Part shown: one piece after another, positions 48,986-61,599 of the stretch | How the letters are laid out: every line of letters begins with the position of its first letter | Position numbering within the stretch: the first letter of the stretch is position 1 | Source of the DNA: Nissolia schottii | Taxonomy: Eukaryota > Streptophyta > Magnoliopsida > Fabales > Fabaceae | Direction: 5' to 3' | Length of the DNA: 64,000 nt | Assembly: GCA_003254905.1 (NCBI GenBank) | Contig: QANU01028836.1 | Span: 686,029 to 750,028, forward strand | Program-made: the position numbers and the translations under genes | The notes under the pieces: generated by a model | Databases searched by the model: none | What the model saw: the letters and a program-made list of their open reading frames with translations, nothing else | Told to the model about the DNA's origin: nothing

Positions 48986-51900
48986 AAAAAAAAAGTTATA
49001 TGACAAGAGAAAGTAAATTAATATGTAATATAATCAAATGCTAAGATGATAAGTTTTACTCAGTGAGATTGCAAGAGAAGAGGGGTAGATGGTGGTGGTA
49101 CTAGCAGATGAAGAAGAGGTGAAGATCATCAAAGAAGAAGAAGATCTAACTATATCGTTTAGAGAGTGAGAGAGATAAGAAACATAAGAAATTTAAATCT
49201 AATTAAGTCAAAAGTAGGAGGAGATTTTATTTTTTCTTTTTATTTAAGTTTTAACTTTTTTTGTAATGGCAATAATAATAATAATAGACCAACCTATTAG
49301 ATCTAATATGTATTTTTTTATTGTTTATAACTTGACTTATTTAATTAAAAAGACTTTTTAAATTTTTTTAACCTAGTATATTTAGTAATTGAGTCTAGCT
49401 CTACTTTACCCTAAACAAGTCAAACTAAAGGCCCCCATAAACAACCTTACCTATTTACGTGCTTATTCACAAGTTAATTCTATTTTGCACACCTGAAATT
49501 CGGATTTGAGACACAAACTATTGTTCAAACACAATATGTTAGGTCCTTTAATAAAAAATAAATGCGATGCGTCCTTGCTATTCACGCCTCTGCTTGGAGC
49601 ATTTAAAATATATACCCTTTGTTTGGAGATTATAACTTAAATAGACTAAGTATCTTTAGTTACCAAATTAATTCCTAAATCTTAGCCATAAAAAATAATT
49701 TAACGGCTCAAATTAAAATATGTAATTATATATATACATATAAATTATGTTTGTATTTAATATTTTTGAACAAACAATTTTATATAATTTTTTCATTTTA
49801 TCTTTTACCTTTATCATTATCTCAACTTTACCATCCAACTCCTCCTCTTCCCTAACCCTTACTCTAATGTACCATCATCCCCAAATACAACGAGAAAAAT
49901 AACCACAACCCTCAAATATTAGAAATCCCAAAAAATGTTAGTGAAATATTTCTTATTAACCAAAGAAAAACCCACAAATCTGCTTTTACTTCTTCTTCTC
50001 TTTTGTCGGGGTGGCTCGCCAGCCACCGTATCCATCACGCGCCAGCCACAACCGCCCCACCTCCACCCACATCGTTGCCGCCGCGCCCCTCCACCCTCAA
50101 CAACAACATCAACAACACCACCCACATCAAAATGCAACCCAAATCAACATCATAACCTCCTTCCACCATCGTCGACTACCGACCCCTATTGTCACCAGTG
50201 CTGGCTCCCCTACATATTTTTCCCTGCTTTTGTGATCCCCTATTTTTGCATACCCAATTTCTCATATGCATAAGCGTCTTCAAACTCATATTTGCATATA
50301 TATATATTTTTTATATAAAAAAAAAACTAAAACGACAAAGAGATTTGAGAAACGAATAGGAAAAGATAGATATTCTTTAATTCTGGCGACGATGTTGACA
50401 CAAACGAAGGAGTCAAGGATGGAGGGTGTGTGGATGACGAGGATGACAGTGAATAGAACGGCTGGTGGTCGTCAGGATGTGGGTTGGGGGTGCGATGGTG
50501 TATGTCAATGTCAGAGAGAAAGAATGACGACAGTTCAAGGCAGTGTTACAAACTTGAAGGGAGAGGGTGGTGTGATAGAGGTAAGCCGGAAGAAGAGTCC
50601 AAGAGGATACTTGAACCAGGGAGGAGAGAAAAGTAATTTTGAAAGTTAAAAAATAATAAAATATTATCTAATCCAATTTGCTCCTTAAGAGAGACAAGTT
50701 TAAAAGGTTCCTTGTTTGGAATGATACAAATTTATTATCTCCTATTTAGTCATGTTGATAATAAACTTCGGTGCACGCAAATATTTCTTCCCTTTGTTTT
50801 TTTGAGTCAAAAAATATCTCTTCTTTAGTTCTTACTACTTAGAAATATTGAAATAGACTGCGTCTTTAAAGCTTCAAACATGTCACATTCATTTAGTTGC
50901 AATCGAATACGTTTGCTTTTATGTTGACAAAATATCCTCATTAATATTTCTTTTTGCAGTCACAATCTCTTCATCAAGTATTTTAATTGTAATTTTTATT
51001 GAAATATTATATAAAACAAGAGTCCAATTTTAATATATTATCAGTACAAAATTTAACCCAAAAAATATATAATACTTTTAACTATTAATTAACTATTGTT
51101 TTTGTGAGATCACAATATAGAAATTCATTTTTCAATTATGAGAATAATATAGTCATTCAACCTATTCACAAGAATTGTCACACCATATTTATTATTCCAA
51201 CTCACATTCTTTTGTCAAGGAATCAAATTGGTTACATCTTTAGTCCTTTATAAGTAATTTCGATCAATATAACACATGTTATTTATTGTATGATTTCAGG
51301 GTAATTATTATTATAGCTAAGTACTTTTACATAATGACCATATAAAAATGTTTATGATTAACAATATATTACATTAAATTTATAATACTTGAATATGCGT
51401 GATTGTCCTTTGCTGATTATTAATTAAATTAATCATAAAATGAAAATTGATTCAATCGATCAGAATTCAATTTTTTATTAGCTGCAGTCAAATGAAAAAA
51501 TTGGTATGCGAATGAAACGGTTCCACGTCTTCTGTCTCTATTGGGTTGCTTCTTTGAGTGGCAGACTGCAACCTTTTATTAAATTCCGACCGCCCATTTA
51601 TTTATTATTATTTACTTTTTGTGTATAATTTAAGAACGGGGACCCATATAAAGTGGTAGATGGTCGACTTTATGGCTTTTTATTTCGAATCAATTATTTT
51701 GTAATAAAAAGTTCAATTGAAATCATTTTTATATTTGAAATAAGAAGTTCATATTATGTTCATTTCAAATTTATTTAATAAATTATGATTAATTCTCAGA
51801 GCTTTTTCTAAGTCTATAAAAAGATACTCTTTTATTTTTGCATCATAATATTTTATTTAATATGCTTAAAAATATTAAAAACTCATCTTTATTATTAAAA

Positions 51901-52425
51901 ATAATAAATTTATATCCTCAATAAGAATTACACACACATTGTATAGCAATGATTTTCCAATATCAGATTAAGTGTTTAGTTAATTATTTCAAAGTTCACA
52001 ATATCATTAAAAAAATCTTAGGACATGTGATAGCTGAATGCTAGTTTGTAGTTGAGAAAAAGGAGAAGGGAAAGTCAAGACCATTTGTGCTGTATTTACA
52101 AATGTCTTAGGTTCAATTCGTTAGGAAAAATTAATCACATGGAGTTGTTTGCGAAGACTGCCACAGATTTCTTAAAGATAAAGATAAATGGCACTTCCAG
52201 TTTTCAAGTTTACCACGATTCTTGGAATTAATTAATAACTGTCACAAGCGTTAATAATTATATTTGACAAAGAAATTATAATTAATGGATACACAAAGAT
52301 ATAAGATTGAACTCTAACAGTACTTTATTAGAGGCCAAGGTTAAGGGAAAACAGGTTTCAGTCGATCAAATAGGTTTAAATTCAGGTTACATCTTCACTT
52401 CTTTTTTGTAATGTATAACACAAGA
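48986..52425. other. Intergenic; includes a GC-richer patch at about 49985-50180
   Basis: No protein family is recognised. The patch at 49985-50180 is unusually C-rich on the plus strand and open in more than one frame, giving Pro/His/Thr-rich translations. It could be captured gene sequence or chance. The remainder is AT-rich. Confidence 0.35.
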
Positions 52426-52650
52426 GTTCTGCTACACGTACACCAAAAATCATACACCATACATACACCTCGTACTTATATACATAAAGTTTGTGTTTTA
52501 ACTTATATAATGTTTGTGCACTTAATTAAGTATAGTTGAGAGTATCATTTACAAGTTTGTAATGTTTGTGTACTCGTGAGAATAAAGTTTGTGCATTATT
52601 AATGGTGTATGTATGAGTGTATGAAATTGAGTGTACATGTAGCATTTTTG
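52426..52650. mobile_element. Inverted-repeat MITE, copy B
   Basis: It starts with GTTCTGCTACACGTACACC and ends GTGTACATGTAGCATTTTTG. It is the reverse complement of copy A (5018-5244) along most of its length, including CTTAATTAAGT at the centre. A likely target duplication is ATAACACAAGA / ATAACACAGA (52415-52425 and 52651-52660, one base gap). Superfamily unresolved. Confidence 0.72.
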
Positions 52651-55160
52651 ATAACACAGATACTAACACTCAGAATTTATAATTACATAATTAAATATTG
52701 TTTTCCATCTAAATTATGTAGTTCAATTTTTCAACATGGGTTGACATGTACCTTGACTCTTTAATCTGAAGTATTGGTTTGAACTCTGTGAATGAAAAAA
52801 AATCCTCGCTGGACCTCTATTTTTAAGGCTCAATAAAATTGGACCGATTTAGTCATGTTCATAAAACACATAAAAAAGTGTTTACATCTCATCATCCCTC
52901 TCACACACATATTATAAAACTCATTTTTTATAAAGTGAGCCTCATAATATATTGTAAGAATAATGGGTGATAAGATATAAAAACTTTTTAATATATTCAA
53001 ATAACAAAATTATTTCTTTAAATGACTTAGAATCTCCTACAAGTTTTTACTTCTTTTTAACATTTTACAATTTATTTTATAATGAAGTCAGCTTATTGAT
53101 TACTAAAAGATATGGGAATTTGATTTTTTTACAAAGATAGCTAGAAATATATTCATTCCAATAAAACCAAAAAAGAAAAGTTCAACATGAACCAATAATC
53201 ACAATCCTAAGGAGCAGAATCAAAAGCAAAAGAAGCGGGAGTGTCCGAAATAGGCACACACCATTTCAAGAAAATCACTAAAAGAAGAATAATAATTAAT
53301 GGATAAAGAAAATCAACTTATAACACATCAAGCTAAATAGTAATAATTTGTTACTCTTAGTTTAGCATCTCATCAAGCTTCGATCTCTCTTACCATTATC
53401 ATCACCTTCCTCCTCCATAATTATTCTTTCGACCAGCAATAAATCACCAGAAATTAGAAATCAAAATTGAAAGAATTGTAGAACAAAAGCAAGGATCAAC
53501 AAGTAGCTTGTGGGCAACCCTCAACCTTGTCTGGTTTTGTGTTAGTTGCGCGGTGATGATCCAGTTTGGGGCTGGCATTGATCCAAATAAGGATGGAGGA
53601 GGTGGAGGCGACGGTGGATTAGGCTGCTGAGACTGGCTATGGTGGAGCGACAGTGACGGATTTAGGGTAGAGTGTGAGGAGGCGGTGTGGCTGTCGCCTA
53701 AAAGAAATGATTGAAACTGCGATGCGTGATAACTCACAAATGAGAGTTATCTTTGATTTGTTTTTTTTAGAAGAAATTTGGTCTAATTAGTGTAACTTAG
53801 GTTGTTCTCAGAGAATTTTAGTTCATTTTGATCTTAGTCTTAGCCCATGATCTTTGGGAACATGCATTATTTTGAATGATTTGAAGTGTTTGTTGAATGA
53901 GTTTTAAGTTCATAGATTATCAAGGAGTTAAGTGCTACATAAATTGGAAATTTAGGAGGCACTACTCAAGTAGTACTCACTACTCGAGTAGTGCGTAGGT
54001 AGAATGCAAAGAATTTGATGCAACCATTTCTTTGATCCAATTCAAACTAATTGCTACTTGAAATGCATTTTGTCCATGCAAACCTTAATAAAATTTGGTC
54101 CATAGTGAAACCCTCACTTTTGGGAGTAAAGTGAGAAATCTTATCATTAGATTAATAAAGTGAAAATGAGTTTCACTTTTATTTTTTGCAATCAATGGTA
54201 AATTCATTCACTTTACTCTCTAAAGTAAGAGATCTTAATTTAGAGAGTTTTTGTTCGTTTCAGCATGAAGTTAATATCCAAACTTACTCAACTAAACCCC
54301 TTTAGATAGGTAGATCAAATGAGAATTAGCTCGAGTGCGGAGAATATATCAAATAGGAAAACAATGCTTTCTAAATATGGTCTAACTCACACCAACAATT
54401 ACTTTAGTTTCAAGCAATCGGGTTAGGTAAGATCAATTTTTCTATTTTTTGGATACGCTACTTGACTTGAACCCGTCAATCAATGGGGATAGGATGGGTC
54501 TTAGGTAACTCATTCAACTTGTTGTTGTTTTTTTAAATAAAAATGTATATTTTTTTATAATAAAACCTATTTTGTTATTAAAAAAACCTAATAAATAATA
54601 TAAAAATAATTTTTAAAAAATTATACTAAAATTAAGTTAGGTCAAATCAATTTTATAAAAATTTACCCGTTATTCAATCCACTAATATGCGGGTCGATAA
54701 ATTTTTTACCCAAAATTCCACTTAAATTTTTTTTGGTCTTTAGGTACGTAGGTATACTGACTAGCTAAACACTCCTATCAACAAAAGTAAAATAAAACAA
54801 GCTAGAATCCAAATTGGCAACTTGGCACGCAAGATGCAACCGAATTAATTATTGTCAAACTTTTCGAGATCTAGATTCCAAGCAATTTGGTTCAATATTG
54901 GGATCAGAGAGGGTAGCCTGACATATGAGTATATGTATGACACAGACAACGAAGGAAAAATACAAGAAAAAATGAAGAAAGGAACGAATCCATCTTTGGA
55001 TAATAGGGTGAGAATACTCAATGTTATATGACATTTTTGTGTAGCCCTTTTCATTGGGTCCACAGCACAAAGCCCATAAGGAGGAAGTGAATTCTTTGGG
55101 GTGCAGCATTATTATTTAATTGAGCTAAAAGTAATATAATACAAAACCCTCCGAAATGTT
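52651..55160. other. Intergenic, no gene recognised
   Basis: It contains a SINE-like tail fragment near 52770-52860, a cluster of small palindromes at 53961-53993 and hAT-like GGGTC-rich sequence near 54440-54725. A minus-strand frame at 53444-53737 is Ser/Pro-rich and matches no family I know. Confidence 0.35.
53961..53993. repeat. Pair of adjacent palindromes
   Basis: CACTACTCGAGTAGTG (53978-53993) is a perfect 16-bp palindrome. ACTACTCAAGTAGT (53961-53974) just before it is the same palindrome with a changed centre. Confidence 0.85.
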
Positions 55161-55164
55161 ATTT

Positions 55165-55335
55165 TCTAATTTGTGTTTGGTTAGCTCCATAATCAGAGAT
55201 CTCAGGTTCAAGTCTTGAGAATGAAAAAAAAATTCTCACTAGGAGACCTTTACCTTTTTTTTAAAGAATCTCAGTAAAGTCAGATCAAGCTAGTTGAATT
55301 TTTAGTAATATGACTCAAATGTTGATAATTTACTT
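55165..55335 (+). repeat. SINE-like repeat, best-preserved copy of the family
   Basis: An A-box-like TTGGTTAGCTCCATAATC and, about 35 bp later, a B-box-like GGTTCAAGTCTTGAGAATG are followed by an A-run and ATTCTCACTAGGAGACC. Then come CAGTAAAGTCAGATCAA and TAGTAATATGACTCAAATG. The block order recurs at 48172 and 48584. Box spacing fits a tRNA-derived SINE. The 3' end and target duplication are unclear. Confidence 0.5.
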
Positions 55336-55957
55336 GAGACAAAAAAATTGTGTTTAGTTTTCTTAAGACTCTTGTAATAATGTGGTGAGAATTGGATCAG
55401 ATTTTCACAATCAAACACAAGATGTTTGAATCTCATATAACATGCAACGGATGATGATGATGATCTGTGTTGTAAATTCAATCGTTTCTCTTATCTATGA
55501 GGATTCTAAAAGATTCCCCTCTTGTTTTCAAATACAACCAAGTATGGGGAGTGAAGTTTCCTCACAACTCCCACCTTGTCCATTATCGTTTCTTGTCTTG
55601 TTACTATACTATACACTATCATTATTTTATAATAATATATAATTTTATAATAATAGTAATACAAACCACTTGCACTGTGGGATCCACCAATTTTTATGAT
55701 ATAAGATAAGAAATATCTAGCATGAACAAGTTTTCTTAACTAATAGCATTTATTAAATGAGAAACAATACGTGTACAATTTAAAATTTGTCAACTGTTAT
55801 ATAATTTACTCTCTCTAACATGCATTTTTTTCTTATTCTTTATTTATTTTTCTATTCTTCACCAATCTCTCATCATTTTTTGTTTGTTTCCATTTTATTC
55901 TTTATGAATCCAAGAGTTTTCATTTTTGTTTCCATCATATTCAGTATTTTTTATTTT

Positions 55958-56352
55958 TCAAAAGTTTGTGCATGTATGTAATACAGTTTGTGCATGTCTA
56001 GTCGGTCAAAAGTTTGTACATGTATATAGAAAAGTTTGTGCATGTGAGCACAAAAGTTCTCATTTTCATTTTCATTTTTGTTTTTGTTTACCTTTCCATC
56101 ATATTTTCTTCTGACTGTTGAAAAATTTGTGTACGACAATTTAAACGTTTGTATATATACTTTAAAATATTTGTGCATGGTAGAGAGTGGGTCCCCATCC
56201 TTAGAGTGTGAATGGCTAGATTGAGAGAGAGTGCGACAGTTACTTTTCATTATTTAATACGCTGCAAATCCAGTTTGATTTGGTTCCGTATTTAAAAAAG
56301 TTTGTGCATGTGTGTAAAAAATTTGTGCATGTTATGTAAAAATTTGTGTATT
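55958..56352. repeat. Irregular array of 'AAGTTTGTGCATG' motifs
   Basis: About nine to ten copies of (A)A(A)GTTTGTGCATG or close variants occur on the plus strand. They are near 55961, 55984, 56009, 56031, 56124, 56146, 56169, 56298, 56320 and 56340, with 22-26 bp spacing in the first four and looser spacing later. The motif also occurs inside the MITE at 52426-52650 (AAGTTTGTG). The origin may be a degenerate MITE cluster. Confidence 0.7.
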
Positions 56353-57004
56353 TGGCGTCATTGTGTAGACCATGGGTTGACAACATGGATAACGACATTA
56401 GAATTGTATCCCTAACTACACTGTTGTTAAATATGTTTAGTTGATATATGTGTTTTGGGGGCTGTGATGTTTGTGGTTTTGTTTCTTTAGCTTTTTTTGG
56501 GTTAAGTCCTTTTTTTAATGGAAGCACTCATTTATCTAAAAAAAAATGGTAACATTATGCTACATTTAGTGTTAATATATTATAAATTTAGACATTGTAT
56601 ATTTGTTCGTCTTAGAATAATTTTCAAATTTGAGTTAACACACAGATAAAAAGTAAACGCTATTAGTGTTTTGTAATACATGTTTTCTTAACTAAAAGCG
56701 TTTATTTAATCTATTTATTAAATATGTGTTTTTTAGTATGAATGAGTGATATCTAATATGGTTAATAGGTCTATGCTTATATAAGTGAGCGTGAGGAGAT
56801 AGGATAGAAGAGTAGAAAAATTAGTTTCACATATCTTAGGGGGGTAGTTCCTTATATTTCGAGAAGGAGTCATGAGAGGTAATTTCTCATATTTCGGGAA
56901 AGAGTCATTGTAATGAACTTGCAATTATCCAGGGTTGTTACTAATTCTTTGCATGGTAAACGCAACAACCTACTGGACTAGAAAGATCATACGTTGGCTT
57001 GGCC

Positions 57005-57812
57005 TGTCACGCCCTAAACTTAGGAGTGACTACATGTAGGGACATTTTCCCTACGGAAGCGCTATCATGATTGAAACTGTTGGTCACACAATTCATACAA
57101 CTGTAATAACTGATTTTAAAACTGTATATATACATATATTTCATTACAACTGAATTTGGAAAAGCTATCTGTACATGCATAACTGAAAATAAACTAAACA
57201 TAATGTCAGAAACACTACTTGTGACCCATTGGAGCAACTACTAAAAGACACATTAATTCTCCCCTACGAAGTGGAGCATTATCACTGACTTGGGGATTGG
57301 TACTGCCACTATACTAAAGATCAACTCCACATCCTCGCATGTCTGAAACAAATAGATGAAGGGTGAGTTCATCACTTAGTGGTGGGTACCTCGGTACCAC
57401 TCAAATAGCACATACTCAAGCACAATCAATAATAAACAATATCGTAACATCGCATGTTAACATGTAGAGTACATAACATAACATATATAATCTGTAAGCA
57501 TACTAAGGTGAATGGAAAGTATTGTAATTAAACAAATATATAAACATCGGTACTATACTGTAGATAGAAATATTGTTGCGGAACTTGTTGAATTGTATAT
57601 GAGGTCTTACGATGTATCTAGACAACCTACCTAGCTGAACAACAATGTTATGTGGATCATCAATAATGGAACTGTGATGCCATACATGCAACTGATGTTG
57701 AATATGTCCACCTCCAACTGAGGGTAGAAAAAAGACGCATCTTAATCCTTGGTCAAGGGAGTACAAACTCAAACTTACCTTGTCAGGAAAAATCCTCGTA
57801 GTCTGAGTGCGC
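57005..57812 (-). mobile_element. Minus-oriented LTR sequence (3' end), older copy
   Basis: On the minus strand this ends ...TTAGGGCGTGACA. It is the inverted counterpart of the end of the plus-strand solo LTR at about 59340-59761. Both share GGTACCGAGGTACCCACCAC, a GTGA(T/A)(G/C)AACTCACCC block and the terminal TAGGG(C/T)GTGACA with an internal near-palindrome. The younger solo LTR inserted at its 5' side. The remainder of the older sequence probably continues at 59767-62262. Confidence 0.6.
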
Positions 57813-57844
57813 TGAAATGTAGCGACCCTCAGCAGGACCAGCAG

Positions 57845-57905
57845 GCGTCTCGCGCGAGACGCACTAGCATCTCGCACGAGATGTTTTTGGGAGGTGCCTC
57901 GTGTG
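57845..57905 (+). repeat. Three palindromic TCTCGCGCGAGA-type motifs in the solo LTR
   Basis: GCGTCTCGCGCGAGACGC (57845-57862) is a perfect 18-bp palindrome. CATCTCGCACGAGATG (57868-57883) is palindromic except at two centre bases. GCCTCGTGTGAGAC follows near 57896. They lie about 90-150 bp upstream of the LTR TATA box, in the U3-like region. Confidence 0.9.
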
Positions 57906-57991
57906 AGACAAACAACAACTCAGCTCCACATTTTTTCACGATTGGACGCATCTTCGCAGGCCCAGCCCATCCGTTCGACCACTCCCTCGCC

Positions 57992-57999
57992 TATATATA
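57992..57999 (+). promoter_or_regulatory. TATA box of the solo LTR
   Basis: TATATATA is followed by GACCCTCC and a C/T-rich leader. The spacing from the U3-like palindromes is as expected for an LTR promoter. Confidence 0.6.
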
Positions 58000-59737
58000 G
58001 ACCCTCCTCCCCCAATTCCAACTCGCTCAAAGTTCAGATTCCCTATTAGAAGAGTTCTACTCACTTCTTTCCCCTCGGTAGGTAGTCATTCTTACTTTAG
58101 AATGGCTTAAGGTAGTAGCCCATGGCGTTGCTGCTGTGTTGGTGGTTGCCCACAGTGGTCCACAAGATGCCGTGACCACGGTGGTGATGCTAGAACGCTG
58201 TAGCGATGCCAGAATCGCTACCACAAGGCTTACCAGTTAAAAGTTTTGTTGTATGGGTTTTGATAGATGGTTTTGGTTGGTTTTTCAGGTGCCAATGCCA
58301 AACCATTAGGAGCTCTAAGTGTCAGTGTTCCTCCTCTCCGTGACGTTCCAAGTGAGTAGAGGTCCCGGTGCGTTGGTGGTCCCATTTTTGTGGTCCACCA
58401 AATGAGTCAGTTATGCCATTGCATGCTAGGGTTTATTAAATGCCTCAATTAGCTATAATGTGTTAGTCAGATACATGCATGATCAATAATTGCCATGTAT
58501 GCCTAGTTATGCCATGATATGCCATGTTACAATATGCTATATTATATTTTTATGCCATGTTATGTTAGGATAGGACCTAAGCCCTAGGTACCTTATCCTT
58601 AGAGATATTAGGCTAGGATTATACATAAGACTAAATAATAAAGACTCTGATTTAGGCATAGACCCTAATAAGGGGCACGTTCTGGCTAAGGTAAGACTTG
58701 ATACTTAAGATGTCTGTTATGACGCACCTCTCTTACCTGAGAATCTTGTCCTAAGTATGAGACCCTAGCCCTTAAGTCGGATTAACAAATAAAGACTAGT
58801 TAACTAGGACAAAATTATCATAACCAGTAAGCCTTAACAACTTGGGTAATTAAGACACTCCCCTTCAAAGACTTCATAAACAGTAGATACCAGGGCAGAT
58901 AACCTAGAATAGTACAAGGTCCTATGTTCTCATAAACCAAGCCCACCATTTACAACACGCGTGCCCCTGCTAGTTTATGAGCACCAGTTACGTTATGCGT
59001 GCCTTATCAGACCCCCGAGTGCCATGCTCCTCAGATTAAGGTATGTGTAGCCTCACAAGTATCCGAATTACGTGTGTACCGGAACCACTCGGAATTACTC
59101 TTGGTGAAATAAGGTTGAGCTACGACTCCCTTGAATCATACTCCTCTGCTAGGGACGTGGGCATATGTACAATTTCAGTTATCAGTTCAGTTTATCTAGC
59201 AGTTATCCAGTTAATTAGTTTATTTTAGTATACGCAGTTTGTTCAGTATATGTGTAGTTATTTAATTTATTTGTTATTCTACTTATTTCTTCAGTTATAT
59301 ATATGTATGTATGCATATGCCGTGACATTGTCTGCAATACTTGCTATATGTGTGGTACCGAGGTACCCACCACTAAGTTGACAACTCACCCCTCTATCAA
59401 ACCATTTCAGATTCGATTGAGGCTAGTGAGGATAATCCCCTCGTGCAGTAGAACGAGGAGTTCAGCTTTTTGTGGTAAGCTCTGATCGAGCGGAGACTTA
59501 CTGAGTAGTGTAGTGTACTCCAGACACACTAGGGTAGGATCCATTTAGTTCCATTAGTTTGTTATATCAGACATTGGCATCTTTTGTGAACTTATTATTA
59601 TTGCAGTTCAGGATATTGTAATCAGTTTTCAGTTAATTATTAATGAACTAGTCAGCATTTATTCAATTATTATTGTATTTATTACATGTTAGTATGCCAC
59701 GTTAGTGCTTTTGTAGGGCAATAGCCCTACGTGCTGT

Positions 59738-59761
59738 CACGTCCTAAGTTAGGGTGTGACA
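59738..59761. repeat. Near-perfect palindrome at the 3' terminus of the solo LTR
   Basis: TGTCACGTCCTAAG and TTAGGGTGTGACA pair to form a terminal hairpin. The equivalent at the older copy's end is at 57005-57030 (TGTCACGCCCTAAACTTAGG...). Confidence 0.8.
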
Positions 59762-59766
59762 TGAAA

Positions 59767-61599
59767 CCCATAAGGTATACTGACGTCACTGTGGGTACGC
59801 TAAACCCATATCTGGGACTCACCGAGTACGCTGAACTCGTGCGAATAATAAAATAGATGTAGGGTCTCATGCTGTATTAGAACAACTTACCCTTTTGATC
59901 TACACTAAATCACAATCACAACACAAATTGTTTGAGAAACTATCTAAGATCTGCTTAACTAACATGATTCTATTCTACTGTTGTTTAAGGGCATCTTTTA
60001 TTCTGTGAGTTATTGACCGTAAGGTTTATTGGGTCTGCAGAGGGATTGAGATGCCTGAGTTATCTAAGTTACTGTTTTTATTATATTGACGTCTACATGT
60101 CATGCTAGGGTTTACTGATTATATTACCTATTAGATCTAGTTCTGTTACTAAGATACTTACTTATCTGAACTATTATAAATGAATAACGTAACAAAGTTG
60201 AGGATTGTGGCTTGCACCATCTATACTGACCAGTTGACGACTGACGGACGACTATTGGTTCCTCTAACTAATTATACTGGTTAACTAGGTTGACTTCCTT
60301 GTTGGTGGTGCTAGCTAACTGGTCTGACACTTAATGCTGGTTTACTTACATTGACTGGCTTCTCTAATTACTACTATTATCTGATATGGGTACGCTAACT
60401 GTGATCTTATAATAATTGGCTATATAAGGATAACTATACTGATTAACAGTTCCTACGATGACTCTATCTTACTTTCGCTGACTGGCTGACCTGGCTTTAT
60501 TGACTCTGATGACTGACTGGTCTGGCCCTGATGCTACAACAAAGATTGTGCTGCTTTAATACTCTTTTATGGTTACTCTGTCTAACTGTGTGGTTACTAC
60601 TTCCTCATGTTCCTCAATTATACTGAACGATGTACTCACTGCTGCTACATAATTAACCTGACTTGCGTGGTTAACTGTCCTACAACCATTATTGGCTAGC
60701 GGTTATTTTTGTACTAACTAACTATTGGGATAAAGGTGGGTGTTGCTGCCCAAGGCAGGTACAACTGTGCTGGCTAAGGCGGGTATTGTTGTGCTGGTTA
60801 CCCTACTCTTGTTAGCTACTAATGGCCATGGCTTGATCGGTTAGTTCCCCTACGATTATCGAGTTCATGGTGCCTATGCTTGATCAGATGTTACTTTTGT
60901 ACTGTTTAACTAATGGGGGTACTAGCAACTATTATGCTGACTAATTACCTTGCTAAAAGTGACTATGTGCTGCTAGACAACCGCTAATGGTTTACTAGAT
61001 ACCATATAAGTTAACTGTTCACCTCAGAATAAGTGTGTTCTGCGTTGGCCTAATTGTTAGGGATTTATTGATGGTTACTATTATACCGACTAATTATCTT
61101 GGAACTATTAACTAGGATGACATGCTTATGATGGTTGATGTTGCTAGAATAATTTTTTACTATGGGAACTATAGTGGTAACTATGTCTGCGGATACGGTA
61201 AATTTGGGAACTTACTAAGCATGTTGGACTCGTGTTGGGGTATTGATCTTATACAACTGATCTAAGTTAATTATGAATCCCGAGTCTGTTATCCTAAGAT
61301 GCACAAGGTGCACTTAATTATTTAATTATTTTGGTGTTCTTAACTACAACTCCTGTATATTGAATTTATCCTATGTTACTAACCAATTATGGAAAGTTTG
61401 ATCAACTCCTGTCATGTCATAACTTACTATATAGGTCTCTACTTAAGCTTATGCTTGCAAGCAACACTGAGCATATAATTAAAACAACCAACAAACTGAT
61501 AAACACCTAATAAATTAATGAATTACATAACTGAACAATAATTGGATAATTAACTGAATAATTAAAATATGTGATCACAACTAACTCGATTGGCGGACC
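59767..61599. other. Decayed transposon-derived sequence, no coding region
   Basis: It lies between the solo LTR and the minus-oriented LTR homologue and probably belongs to the older element. It is rich in ACTGACTGG/TTAACTGG-like phrases and has no open frame of note. Confidence 0.35.

Larger units (their letters stand above)
57818..59761 (+). mobile_element. Solo LTR, 1,944 bp, 5-bp TSD
   Basis: The sequence starts TGTAGCGACC and ends GGGTGTGACA (TG...CA). A 5-bp direct repeat, TGAAA, lies at 57813-57817 and 59762-59766. A TATATATA box lies at 57992, preceded by a cluster of short palindromes. The long region after it is non-coding, with no primer-binding site or internal genes. It fits a solo LTR left by recombination of a large Ty3-type element. 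The lineage is not determined, although the palindromic TGTCAC...GTGACA end resembles chromovirus LTRs. A 5-bp match at TG/CA ends is good but not unique evidence. Confidence 0.74.

Noticed and set aside
49919..50649. Several overlapping Pro/Thr- or Arg/Gly-rich frames
   Set aside because: They are open in more than one frame because of C-rich composition, with no recognisable domain, splice sites or start context.
55958..56352. Possible CRISPR-like array
   Set aside because: The genome is a plant's. The repeats are short, variable and irregularly spaced, with no cas genes.
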